DNA of 64,000 bases from Saprospiraceae bacterium. Its GTDB lineage: Bacteria > Bacteroidota > Bacteroidia > Chitinophagales > Saprospiraceae. The stretch spans positions 248,001 through 312,000 of the forward strand of contig JANQPA010000012.1 in the NCBI GenBank assembly GCA_028285545.1, given 5' to 3'. Every line of letters starts with the position of its first letter. Position 1 is the first letter of the stretch. Below, in pieces: positions 38,162 through 46,952 of the stretch. Position numbers and translations under genes: made by a program. Under the pieces are notes generated by a model. It was not told the origin of the DNA. It saw only the letters and a program-made list of their open reading frames with translations, and made no database searches.

Positions 38162-41100
38162 CTATTGTTTCACAAACATCTTGGATTGATTGTGACGAAC
38201 ATCCCGAAGGAAATAAGTTCCGGCAGGCAAATTATTCAACTCAATTTGATTCGTGTTTTGTGCTGTTAATACAATTTGACCCAAGGTAGAAACAACCTGG
38301 AAGTCAGAAATCTGGTTGGTGAATAATCTATTACTCACAGGATTAGGGAATACTCTCAGCTCCTCAGCTCTTTCTCTATCTATATCCTCAATATCGGTGA
38401 AGTCCCCTATGGAAAAAATAGAAATGGTTCCACTGACTTCGTTTGCCGTAACCACCAAAGGGACTGTAACAGGACTATCATCCAAATTGATAAAAACAAT
38501 ATCTTCCACTCCTAAATCGCCAGCCTCAGCAGTATTTGCCTCAAAACTAAAATCGCGATTATTAATATAACTTACATATTGAGGCTTTTTAGGATCGTTT
38601 ACATTATAGACCATGATTCCTCCCATTCTCTCCAAACCTATGAAGGCATAAATATCCTCACCAATTCTTCCCAATTCAATAGCTTCTGGTTCCGGGCCTT
38701 TGTCATCACTTCGACTATCAAAAGAGTCATTATCATCATTATTACTGTTAAAGTATTTACCTCCTTCATATTGAGAGGTAATGGTTTCAAAATCATTACC
38801 TGAGTCATACACTAAGTTCCCTACTTCATCCCAGATGGAAAAGGATCGAGCACCATAAGAAAATAGCCGATCAAAATCTTTGTCCCCATCGAGATCTCCA
38901 TTTGCGGAAGTGGTTTTCAAACGACCTAGTGCATTATCTTCAAGTAAACTTGTTGGACTTGCGAATTGCCCAGCATCTAAAGAAAAATCCTTAATCCTTT
39001 CTTCTTCAGAAAATCCGTCATAATCTCTGGAATCCCCTTCATTTGCTGAAAAAATATAGTTCTGCCCTCCAATATTATAACTGGTTATGGCATCTGGTTG
39101 ATACATCCCCAAAACTGGATGGTTATTAATATTCACTGCTTCATCAGTATTAGAAGCATCTAATGAATAGTTTGTGCCAAAGGAAATAATTCCTAAGGAA
39201 CTGACATCGCTTACTCCTGCGCCAGCCAAACCAAAATCGTTATCATTTAATACCGCAATGCTTCCATCAGGAAGTAAGGCAATTCCTTCTGCTTTATCGG
39301 AAGGCTGGTATCCAAGAGTGGGTAAATTTACAATTTTACGCTTGAAAGCAGGACGCAGGCCTGCAGCAGCTAAATCATCTGCTGTCATCATTTCCAGCGT
39401 TTTATCATCAACCCCTGTGCTAGAAGACTTATTAGCTAAAGTAGTAAGATTTGCATCTTGTCTTAAATTAGTAGCATTGGTAATGTCGATTTCAAACACA
39501 TATTTTTGTCCGGTATCCTCTCCGGGTTGGCTTGAGTCTCTCTCAATTATGAGAAACTTTCCATTGCCAATATAGGTAGCATCTCCAATTTTATCCACCC
39601 GATTACCAATTCCCCCATCTCTATTTCTTTCAAGGAGGTATACATACTCTGCTACAACAGAATTATCTACGGTACTCATACCAAGAATTCGAATTACATC
39701 CGAATTATTTCTTACCTCAGCACTTCCAGGCGTTTCAACAGGAGATTGTATAAATGCATAAATGATCTTAGCATCTTCGTCATAGGCAATAGCTTCAAAT
39801 CCACGGTTGGCTCTCCTGCTATTATAAACAGATGGAAGTACTTCTTGCCCATAAAAACCAGCACCAAAACTAAATCCTAACACAGGGATGGTTAGATCCG
39901 CTGTTCCTTCCGGCACAAAGCGATTAATCAACATCCCATCTGAAGCAAACTGGTAAATGGCTGGGCGGTATTCATCACACATCCAAAAGTTGCCACTTTC
40001 ATCTCTTAAAATTCCTTCAAAATCTCCACCATATGGATCTAAGATTAGCTCTCTATAGCCTATAAATGTTGTAGTATCCACATAATCTACTCCAAAAAAG
40101 TTAGTAGTGGTATCATCAAATACCTTCGCAATGCGAACCGGAGTTTCATCAAAACCAATAACATTCCCCTTACCCGAAATCGGCCTCATATTTTGTCCTT
40201 CTACCCGATTCAGAAAGATTTGATCAGCCAAACTTACCGTTCCATTGGCAATGTCTACCTCAAATTTTGCGATTCGAGCTTGATAATTGGGAAGTGTAAA
40301 CGGACGTAAATCAGTTAAGGCGCCTAGATCTGGAGCGGCAGGAGCAAGTACATTTGATTTATTGACTGCTGCTTCATTTGGTCCGCGATCAGGAATGGCA
40401 TAAAAAACATATTTTGACTCCGTTGATTCTTTCGCATCAAAATACAATCCTGAAAAACCACTTAGAAACACTGTATCCTGTGCTACAGTATCAATAACGG
40501 GAACTCCCAAAGCTGGAAGATCTACAAGCTCATTCAAATGGAATTCACGCAAACTCGGGCTACCACTCATATGGTCTTTAACCCCTAAAGGAAGAATGTC
40601 CACCAATTCATTTGAATTGAGATCAATTACTGCCAAACCATTATTTTCCTGCAGAGATACATAGGCCCTGGAATCATCAGGGGTAACCGTAATATACTCA
40701 GGTTCTAAATCCTGTGCTACTGTGGCATTGGGTCCAAAGATTCGGATCCCTTTGTTTTGTAGAGAGGCCTTTTTATCGTTATAATTAGTAAAGGTCACAT
40801 TAGTCACACTTGCACTGGCAACTCCTTCACTAATATCAATTATACTAACTGAACCTTCCGGATCAACCAGATAATCATCATCGGGTTCTCCTTCATTTGC
40901 CGTAAGTACTTTTGATCCGTCATTGGTAAAAACCACCATATCAGGAAGAGCTCCAACGGCTACATCATTTAAATAATTACCATCCGTATCAAAGAAAACT
41001 ACTGCACCTGGATTTTGCTTTGGATCAGCTTCAAGTGCCACAGCTACAATGCCATCGGATACCGCTACACTGTTTACACTACCACCAAAGGTACTCAGAG

Positions 41101-41350
41101 CCAGGTCCTTAAAAAATACGGGGTTTTTAGGATCACTAATATCTACAATGGTTATCGTGTTGGCATCTGCATTTGTAAAAAAGAGACGTGCAGTAGCCTT
41201 ATCAAAAGCTGCAATTTCTGCTGCTCCATTCTTAAAGATATTGGTTGAATATGTAGACTGGTAAGTGAGTTTCATTTCCTGTGAAAAAAGAGGGCTTGTT
41301 CCCACTACTACAGCAAACAATATGCAACTTAGGGGTAAAAATGATTTCAT
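38162..41350 (-). CDS. Choice-of-anchor I / phytase-like T9SS-secreted protein
   Basis: 1062 residues. Signal peptide (LPLSCILFAVVVGTSPLFSQ), a choice-of-anchor I propeller portion about 25-260 (ADANTITIVDISDPKNPVF, VLTANEGEPDDDYLVDPEGS), and an 'esterase-like activity of phytase' segment about 285-690 (DESGNFWMCDEYRPAIYQF, YIGNGKFLIIERDSSQ). The choice-of-anchor portion then returns (YIFSANEGDSRDYDGFSEEE, ELGRIGEDIYAFIGLERMGG), followed by a type IX sorting domain (VFPNPVSNRLFTNQ). The phytase-like module looks inserted within the propeller. Role: surface or secreted phosphoester hydrolase, by family inference only. Confidence 0.87.
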   Translation of the reverse strand: MKSFLPLSCILFAVVVGTSPLFSQEMKLTYQSTYSTNIFKNGAAEIAAFDKATARLFFTNADANTITIVDISDPKNPVFFKDLALSTFGGSVNSVAVSDGIVAVALEADPKQNPGAVVFFDTDGNYLNDVAVGALPDMVVFTNDGSKVLTANEGEPDDDYLVDPEGSVSIIDISEGVASASVTNVTFTNYNDKKASLQNKGIRIFGPNATVAQDLEPEYITVTPDDSRAYVSLQENNGLAVIDLNSNELVDILPLGVKDHMSGSPSLREFHLNELVDLPALGVPVIDTVAQDTVFLSGFSGLYFDAKESTESKYVFYAIPDRGPNEAAVNKSNVLAPAAPDLGALTDLRPFTLPNYQARIAKFEVDIANGTVSLADQIFLNRVEGQNMRPISGKGNVIGFDETPVRIAKVFDDTTTNFFGVDYVDTTTFIGYRELILDPYGGDFEGILRDESGNFWMCDEYRPAIYQFASDGMLINRFVPEGTADLTIPVLGFSFGAGFYGQEVLPSVYNSRRANRGFEAIAYDEDAKIIYAFIQSPVETPGSAEVRNNSDVIRILGMSTVDNSVVAEYVYLLERNRDGGIGNRVDKIGDATYIGNGKFLIIERDSSQPGEDTGQKYVFEIDITNATNLRQDANLTTLANKSSSTGVDDKTLEMMTADDLAAAGLRPAFKRKIVNLPTLGYQPSDKAEGIALLPDGSIAVLNDNDFGLAGAGVSDVSSLGIISFGTNYSLDASNTDEAVNINNHPVLGMYQPDAITSYNIGGQNYIFSANEGDSRDYDGFSEEERIKDFSLDAGQFASPTSLLEDNALGRLKTTSANGDLDGDKDFDRLFSYGARSFSIWDEVGNLVYDSGNDFETITSQYEGGKYFNSNNDDNDSFDSRSDDKGPEPEAIELGRIGEDIYAFIGLERMGGIMVYNVNDPKKPQYVSYINNRDFSFEANTAEAGDLGVEDIVFINLDDSPVTVPLVVTANEVSGTISIFSIGDFTDIEDIDRERAEELRVFPNPVSNRLFTNQISDFQVVSTLGQIVLTAQNTNQIELNNLPAGTYFLRDVRHNQSKMFVKQ

Positions 41351-41807
41351 GTATATGCTTTTATAGGTTACGAAATAGGGATGCTAATATATTAGATTTG
41401 ATTAAATAAAATATAATTAATTGGATTATCTATTTATTATCAATGAATTAGTTCAGCAATAAACCTTGCATTTATTCTTTTTTCGGTGTTTAGCTCGAGA
41501 TTGATAGGTTATTAGATTTATTTCTGCATGCAATTTTTGCCGAGGGAGGACAAAGTGATGTGCAAATATATATAAAAGAAATTCTTAGATGCAGTTAAAA
41601 TTTGATTTTTAGAATTTGTTACCGCTCATTTTTGTTTTAATTAAGGCAGCAAAAGAGATATAACCAAGTTTAAGGATCAACTTTAAGGAGTTTTTTCAAC
41701 CGAAAGCAGGTTTAAAAAATAGCCATAGCCTTTAAAATCATCCATAATTTGATAAGAAAAATCTCCAAGCATTTATTCTTATTTTTAAACCAACAAAAAC
41801 CTGGCTA
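41351..41807. other. 457-bp AT-rich divergent intergenic region
   Basis: Separates divergent genes and must contain both promoters. Rich in A/T runs; no ORF with coding character, no hairpin above about 8 bp and no exact TAnnTTTG box identified. Confidence 0.5.
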
Positions 41808-42704
41808 ATGAAATGCTACAAGGACAAATATTTTTCGCTTATTTTTTTTGTAATTAGCTTATCATTCTTTGTTCCATCAGGTCTTTTTGGTCAAGCTCCA
41901 CGAAGCATTAATGTGATGTCCTTCAATATAAGGTACCCTAACCCTCAGGATGGTTTTAATTATTGGCCCAATCGAAAAGAAATGGTAGCCAGTATGATCC
42001 GCTTCAATGATGCAGATATTATAGGAGTCCAAGAGGCTTTTAGAAGTCAACTGGATGATTTAATGAAATTATTACCTGAATTTAACTGGCTGGGAGTATG
42101 TAGAACAGATGGCTCAATAAAGCCCGAGCCAGATAATGAATTTTCTGCCATCATTTATCGTAAAGATCGATTTGAAATACTCAAGGCTGAAACCTTTTGG
42201 CTCTCAGAAACTACATCTAAGCCTGGTTCAAAATCATGGGATGCCGCCTTGCCAAGAATAGTCACCTGGGCCCATCTTTTAGATAAAAAAACCAAGAAAA
42301 AATGGTTTCATTTTAATACTCATTTTGATCACAGAGGCAAAATAGCCAGAGAAAAAAGTGCTTCCATAATCATAAAAAAAATCAAGGAAATTGCCCGCAA
42401 TAATCCAACTATTCTTACTGGCGACTTCAATTGCAAACCAGAGGATTTACCCTATCAGATTCTAGTTCAAAAAGATGCCAATTTGAAAGACGCCATCAAC
42501 CAAACCGAAACACCACATCATGGCCCGATGTCGACCTGGACCAATAGTTTTCAGTTTCCAGGTGCCCCAGGTCAAAGAATTGATTTCATTTTCGTAAATG
42601 ATAAAATAAGAGTCTTAAAACATGCCATCCTCTCAGATTCCTGGAGTGGAAGGCTACCTTCTGATCATTTACCTGTATTTGCAAAAGTACTTGCGTCTCA
42701 ATGA
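41808..42704 (+). CDS. Exported endonuclease/exonuclease/phosphatase-fold protein
   Basis: 298 residues with signal peptide (FFVISLSFFVPSGLFGQ). The EEP fold is recognisable by NVMSFNIRYPNP (metal Asn), IIGVQEAF (metal Glu), HFNTHFDHRG (catalytic His), LTGDFNCKP (Asp/Asn pair), IDFIFVN and the terminal SDHLPV. Secreted members of this family hydrolyse phosphodiesters such as nucleic acids, sphingomyelin or phosphoinositides; substrate unknown. All catalytic motifs appear intact. Ends before a small terminator hairpin. Confidence 0.9.
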   Translation: MKCYKDKYFSLIFFVISLSFFVPSGLFGQAPRSINVMSFNIRYPNPQDGFNYWPNRKEMVASMIRFNDADIIGVQEAFRSQLDDLMKLLPEFNWLGVCRTDGSIKPEPDNEFSAIIYRKDRFEILKAETFWLSETTSKPGSKSWDAALPRIVTWAHLLDKKTKKKWFHFNTHFDHRGKIAREKSASIIIKKIKEIARNNPTILTGDFNCKPEDLPYQILVQKDANLKDAINQTETPHHGPMSTWTNSFQFPGAPGQRIDFIFVNDKIRVLKHAILSDSWSGRLPSDHLPVFAKVLASQ

Positions 42705-42741
42705 GTTTATTGAAGTCAATCTAAAAAGCCATTATTATTTA

Positions 42742-42763
42742 TAGGTAGCCTCTTGGCTACCTA
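42742..42763 (+). terminator. Short terminator hairpin
   Basis: 9-bp stem TAGGTAGCC/GGCTACCTA with TCTT loop, 37 bp after the endonuclease-fold gene stop. Confidence 0.65.
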
Positions 42764-42805
42764 AATCTAAATTCCATTATTTCATCAAAAAATCATATCT
42801 GCATT

Positions 42806-43228
42806 ATGTCGTCAAAAAAAGGAAAAATCACCGGTATCGGAGGCATTTTTTTTAAATGCAAAAATCCTAATGCCCAAAAAGAATGGTATGCCAAACACTT
42901 TCAGCTGGATGTAGACAAATATGGAACCATGTTTAAATTCCGTCTTGAAAATCAGCCCGATAAAACAGGTTATCTTCAGTGGAGTCCATTTTCTGCAGAT
43001 ACCGATTATTTTTCTCCATCTACTAAAGACTTTATGATCAACTACAGAGTAGAAAATATTGAAGCTCTTATAGAAGAATTAAAAGCAGAGGGGATCACCG
43101 TTTTGGATGATATTTCTTCCTATGATTACGGAAAATTTGTCCATATTATGGATCCAGAAGGAAATAAAATTGAACTTTGGGAACCAATAGATGCTGCTTT
43201 TGATAAATATTATGAGGATCAAAAATAA
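42806..43228 (+). CDS. VOC (glyoxalase/bleomycin-resistance) family protein
   Basis: 140 residues. Two beta-alpha-beta-beta-beta halves: GIGGIFFKCKNPNAQKEWYA, then NYRVENIEALIEELKAEGIT and the metal-ligand-type end HIMDPEGNKIELWEP. The family includes glyoxalases, dioxygenases and antibiotic-binding proteins. It lies 3 bp ahead of a GlxA-type regulator, starting a likely four-gene stress cluster (VOC, GlxA, OsmC, DJ-1), which points to electrophile or aldehyde detoxification. Confidence 0.88.
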   Translation: MSSKKGKITGIGGIFFKCKNPNAQKEWYAKHFQLDVDKYGTMFKFRLENQPDKTGYLQWSPFSADTDYFSPSTKDFMINYRVENIEALIEELKAEGITVLDDISSYDYGKFVHIMDPEGNKIELWEPIDAAFDKYYEDQK

Positions 43229-43231
43229 AGT

Positions 43232-44182
43232 ATGAGGTTTGCTTTTGCCATTCCTACTCAAGTCCATTCACTTGACTTAATTGGCCCTTCCCATGTTTTT
43301 TATGAAGCTCGGGAACTAGGGGCAGAGATTGAATTGCTACATTTTTCAATTTCCGAAGAACCATCAGTTCAAAGTAGTAATGGCTTATTTTTTAGCAACC
43401 TTCCTTCTTTCCAAGAAATTGGTTTAAAAGCAGGGGATTTCATTTTTATACCTGGGCTCCCACAGTCTATTCTCCATTCTGATGAATTTAAATACAAGGC
43501 CTCTGCCTTCAATGAGTGGCTGGCATCAAAATATGGTCAGGGAGCTACCGTTTGTTCTGTCTGCACAGGCACCTTTATTCTGGGTCAGGCAGGCATTTTA
43601 AATGAAAAAACATGTACAACACACTGGAAATATTGTGATCTGCTTCAAAAGCAATATCCTAGTGCAAGGGTCCAAAAAAATCGCTTATTCGTAGAAGATC
43701 AAAGAATATATAGTAGTGCAGGTGTTACCTCCGGCATTGACCTGGCCTTAAACATTGTTGAAAAGCAGTTTGGCCCTAAGCTGGCCCTGGATACCATGCT
43801 CATGTCCGTAGTTTATATGCGTAGAGGAAAAGAAGATCCTCAGCTGAGCGTATTCCTGCAATATCGCAATCACCTGGAAGACCGGATACACAAGGTCCAA
43901 AGCTGGATAATTCAACATTTAAAAGAAAACTTTAATGTCGACATTCTTGCCAAACTGATATATGTAAGTCCCAGGCATCTCACCCGCTTGTTTAAAGATT
44001 CAACAGGCATTACTTTGGGGCAGTATATTGAAGAACTTAGAATAGAAAAAGCCATTCAATTATTGCGACAAAACCACAAAGTTGATTTTATTGCGGTAGA
44101 ATGTGGCCTGGGAGATGCCAGACAATTAAGAAGACTATTAAAAAAACATCTCAATAAACTTCCTTCAGAAATCAACCCTTAA
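43232..44182 (+). CDS. GlxA-type regulator: DJ-1/PfpI domain plus AraC helix-turn-helix
   Basis: 316 residues. The DJ-1/PfpI-like domain (1-190) has the nucleophile-elbow Cys in CSVCTGTFILGQAG and the partner motif SAGVTSGIDLALNIVE. The C-terminal AraC domain (215-315) shows VDILAKLIYVSPRHLTRLFK and LGQYIEELRIEKAIQLL. Members sense small molecules through the DJ-1 domain and activate adjacent genes. Spacing of 3 bp from the VOC gene and 6 bp to osmC shows an operon. Confidence 0.93.
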   Translation: MRFAFAIPTQVHSLDLIGPSHVFYEARELGAEIELLHFSISEEPSVQSSNGLFFSNLPSFQEIGLKAGDFIFIPGLPQSILHSDEFKYKASAFNEWLASKYGQGATVCSVCTGTFILGQAGILNEKTCTTHWKYCDLLQKQYPSARVQKNRLFVEDQRIYSSAGVTSGIDLALNIVEKQFGPKLALDTMLMSVVYMRRGKEDPQLSVFLQYRNHLEDRIHKVQSWIIQHLKENFNVDILAKLIYVSPRHLTRLFKDSTGITLGQYIEELRIEKAIQLLRQNHKVDFIAVECGLGDARQLRRLLKKHLNKLPSEINP

Positions 44183-44188
44183 AGTATT

Positions 44189-44662
44189 ATGTCAAAACAA
44201 CATCACTATCAAACACTCTTAGAATGGACCGGTAATAAAGGAAAAGGCACCTTAAATTATCGAGCTTATGACCGCAATCACCTTATTAAAGTGGAGGGAA
44301 AGCCAGATTTATTAGGTTCCTCAGACCCTTCCTTCCGTGGTGATACCAGCAGATATAATCCTGAAGAACTATTGGTCGCCTCTCTTTCTGGCTGCCATAT
44401 GCTTTGGTTTCTACACTTGTGCTCTGTTAACAAAATCATCGTAATGGATTATAAAGATGAGGCCAAAGGAATTATGGAAGAAAATAAAGATGGAAGTGGA
44501 TTTTTTAAATCTGTAACCTTGTATCCAAAAGTCATCATTACTGAAGCTAGTATGATAGAAACGGCTCAATCCCTACATCATCAGGCCAATAAAATGTGCT
44601 TTATTGCCAATTCAGTCAACTTTGAGGTATTACATGAGCCTTCTTGTCAAGTTCAGCAATAA
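44189..44662 (+). CDS. OsmC/Ohr-family peroxidase-like protein
   Basis: 157 residues. Both redox cysteines of the family are in place: LVASLSGCHMLWFLHLC and HHQANKMCFIANS. The start (YQTLLEWTGNKGKGTLNYR) and the DPSFRGDTSRYNPEELLVAS segment are the longer YhfA/OsmC-like form. It reduces organic hydroperoxides in the cytosol. Third gene of the VOC-GlxA-OsmC operon; a long palindrome then separates it from the DJ-1 gene. Confidence 0.92.
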   Translation: MSKQHHYQTLLEWTGNKGKGTLNYRAYDRNHLIKVEGKPDLLGSSDPSFRGDTSRYNPEELLVASLSGCHMLWFLHLCSVNKIIVMDYKDEAKGIMEENKDGSGFFKSVTLYPKVIITEASMIETAQSLHHQANKMCFIANSVNFEVLHEPSCQVQQ

Positions 44663-44674
44663 TAAAACAGCCTC

Positions 44675-44726
44675 ATTAAGTTAACAATGGAGGGCGGCCT
44701 TGGCCACCCTCCATTGTTAACTTAAT
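44675..44726. terminator. Long inverted repeat, 25-nt arms
   Basis: ATTAAGTTAACAATGGAGGG then CGGCC pairs with GGCC, A and CCCTCCATTGTTAACTTAAT, with one C:A mismatch and a TT centre. It ends the osmC transcript. Confidence 0.75.
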
Positions 44727-44811
44727 TTGTTCATCTCAATTGTCCCTTTTTGGTCCTCAATTGTCCTTTTGGTCATGGCATATTTCCCTAATCTTTGTAG
44801 AAAAATAAAAT

Positions 44812-45603
44812 ATGAAAATCATCCAAACTTTATTTTTCTTATGTTTATTCAACCTTTGCCTGGTAGCCCAGGAGGCTTATTATTGTCCTCCTTGCGGTTT
44901 GGTTTGTGATCTGGTTGAATTTGAAGAACCAGGTACTTGCAATCAATGCCCGATGCAATTAGTGAAAAGAACCAAAAACGAACAGATGGCTGCTATTCAA
45001 AAACGAGCTGAAGGACGAACTACTATTCTTTTTTATCTACATGAAGGAATTGAAATATTGGATTGGGCAGGCCCTGCTGAAGCTTTCACGGTTTCAGGGT
45101 TTGATGTAATAACGGCCTCCGTAGATGGCAAACCAATCACCAGCCAGGGAGTATTTAAAATTGAGCCAATGTATTCAATTGAAAATTGCCCTAAAACCGA
45201 TATCATTGCTTTTTTTGGAGGAAATGCAAATGCTGCATCCAATAATCCTAAAGTTATTAGCTGGCTTAAAAAACGAGCAGAGGAAACTGACATCGTCTTT
45301 TCTGTATGTACCGGAGCTTTTTTCCTGGCCAAAGCAGGATTACTGGACGGCCAGGTAGCCACTACCTTTCATGAATCTATTTCAAGTCTCCAAAAACTGG
45401 CTCCAAAAGCAGTCATTAAAAGAAATGTCAAATACGTAGACAACGGAAAAATTGTCACTGCTGCAGGAGTTTCTTCTGGTATTCATGGTGCACTTCACCT
45501 CGTCCAAAGATTAAAAGGAAAAGAACGAGCACAGGCTACAGCTCGTTATATGGAATACGAAGATTGGAAGGGAAATGAAGGTCTTGTGGTGAATCAAAAA
45601 TAA
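44812..45603 (+). CDS. Exported DJ-1/PfpI-family protein with N-terminal Cys-rich metal-site
   Basis: 263 residues. A signal peptide (IIQTLFFLCLFNLCLVAQ) is followed by a small zinc-ribbon-like module with five Cys (YYCPPCGLVCD, then CNQCPMQLV) at about 22-52. The DJ-1/PfpI domain at about 65-250 has the active Cys in FSVCTGAFFLAKAG and AAGVSSGIHGALHLV. Extracytoplasmic DJ-1 proteins with a metal-site prefix are less common than the cytosolic form; it probably handles damaged or reactive compounds in the periplasm (inference). Placed just after the GlxA/OsmC operon but behind a terminator. Confidence 0.85.
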   Translation: MKIIQTLFFLCLFNLCLVAQEAYYCPPCGLVCDLVEFEEPGTCNQCPMQLVKRTKNEQMAAIQKRAEGRTTILFYLHEGIEILDWAGPAEAFTVSGFDVITASVDGKPITSQGVFKIEPMYSIENCPKTDIIAFFGGNANAASNNPKVISWLKKRAEETDIVFSVCTGAFFLAKAGLLDGQVATTFHESISSLQKLAPKAVIKRNVKYVDNGKIVTAAGVSSGIHGALHLVQRLKGKERAQATARYMEYEDWKGNEGLVVNQK

Positions 45604-45724
45604 GAAATATACATTTCAAATGTAACGATGAGCTTTTTGAAGAGTATTTATCTTGAGGTGAAAAGAAAAAACACCCCAAAAAATACCTTCTTTAAACCTC
45701 ATCACAAGAGAAAATTGAAGTTTA

Positions 45725-45770
45725 AGATTGTCTCAAAAAGTCATTGAACTATTGGGACAATCTTTTTTTA
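45725..45770 (+). terminator. Intrinsic terminator
   Basis: AGATTGTCTC (45725-45734) pairs with GGGACAATCT (45754-45763), followed by seven T. It lies about 120 bp after the DJ-1 gene. Confidence 0.8.
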
Positions 45771-45864
45771 AAGTAAAGGATAGACACAGACAAATTTTTG
45801 TGTTTAAAATATTGAAGTGTTTCAGTTGATGTGCTAATTTAAATTTAGATTGCAACTCCAAAAT

Positions 45865-46794
45865 ATGGCCATTATTAAGACACTCCTCTTTTTATTTTTC
45901 TTTTTTACTTTTTCTTTTTTGGCTTATTCACAAGATTATATTTCCCTTATTAGCGAGGACGCCACCTGGGGTATTCGAGAAGAAGGGGGGGATGGGAATG
46001 GCTTTGAATATTTGAATGTTTCAAACTATCATTTTCTTGGAGATACCATTATTTCAGATACCCTCTACAAAAAATTATTTCGGGATACCCTTTATCTGGG
46101 AGGAATAAGGGAAGAAGGTACTCAAGTTTTTTACAGGCCTGCATTTTTTAAAGATCGCCTAATTTATGATTTTGGCATGAGCATTGGAGATACCATCACT
46201 TTAGAATGTGGTCGATTTGCCTGTAAATCGTTAGTAGTACTAAATGTTGACACCTTAACACTTGAGGATGGCCTCCCTAGAAAACGACAAAAAATGCTGG
46301 TAATCAGCAATTATTTTGAACCTGTTAATTATGAAGTAGATTGGATTGCGGGGATTGGAAGTCAGCAATCTTTAATAGAAGACGACTTTTGTTATTTCTC
46401 AGATCTGGAAAAATTGGGGCCTACTTGCAGCCAACGTTTGCTTTGTTTTTCCATAAATGGGGAAATGCTTTATACCAATAGTGATACTCTTATCAATGAA
46501 TGCCCGCCACCCTTAATTTTGAGTTCAGCAAAAAAACAATTTCTCAAAGATTTCAAAGTAAATATTTTCCCCAACCCTGCTTTCTCACTTTTACATTATG
46601 AAATACAAGCCTCAAAAAAAGGAATTGATCTTCTGGAAATCCAATTAATTGATGCATTCGGACATAGAATTTTTACTAATAAAACAAATAAATTGTCAGG
46701 TCAAATAGACACCCACCAGTTAAGCAAGGGCTTCTATGTCCTAGTATTTAAACTTGCTCAGGGGATTAGTAGTAAAAAAATTATCAAAAACTAA
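45865..46794 (+). CDS. T9SS-secreted hypothetical protein
   Basis: 309 residues from ATG 45865; the upstream TTG at 45850 is unlikely. Signal peptide (IIKTLLFLFFFFTFSFLAYS), an unassigned beta-rich body with DTIISDTLYKKLFRDTLYLG and two Cys-rich stretches (LECGRFACKS, TCSQRLLCFS) that may form disulfides, and a type IX sorting domain (VNIFPNPAFSLLHYEI, ending SSKKIIKN). Body family not recognised. Predicted surface-exposed or secreted. Confidence 0.8.
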   Translation: MAIIKTLLFLFFFFTFSFLAYSQDYISLISEDATWGIREEGGDGNGFEYLNVSNYHFLGDTIISDTLYKKLFRDTLYLGGIREEGTQVFYRPAFFKDRLIYDFGMSIGDTITLECGRFACKSLVVLNVDTLTLEDGLPRKRQKMLVISNYFEPVNYEVDWIAGIGSQQSLIEDDFCYFSDLEKLGPTCSQRLLCFSINGEMLYTNSDTLINECPPPLILSSAKKQFLKDFKVNIFPNPAFSLLHYEIQASKKGIDLLEIQLIDAFGHRIFTNKTNKLSGQIDTHQLSKGFYVLVFKLAQGISSKKIIKN

Positions 46795-46952
46795 TTATCC
46801 TATTCTAAAAATAAAAGTATAATATGATTGATTTGCTCATCACCTGATTTTATCATTATTATAAAGTTTTGTCCTATCCTTATATATATCCACTTACTTA
46901 TTTACTTTTGCCAATATTTTATTTGATTTAGTTTTTTGAAAAATTTATTGAC

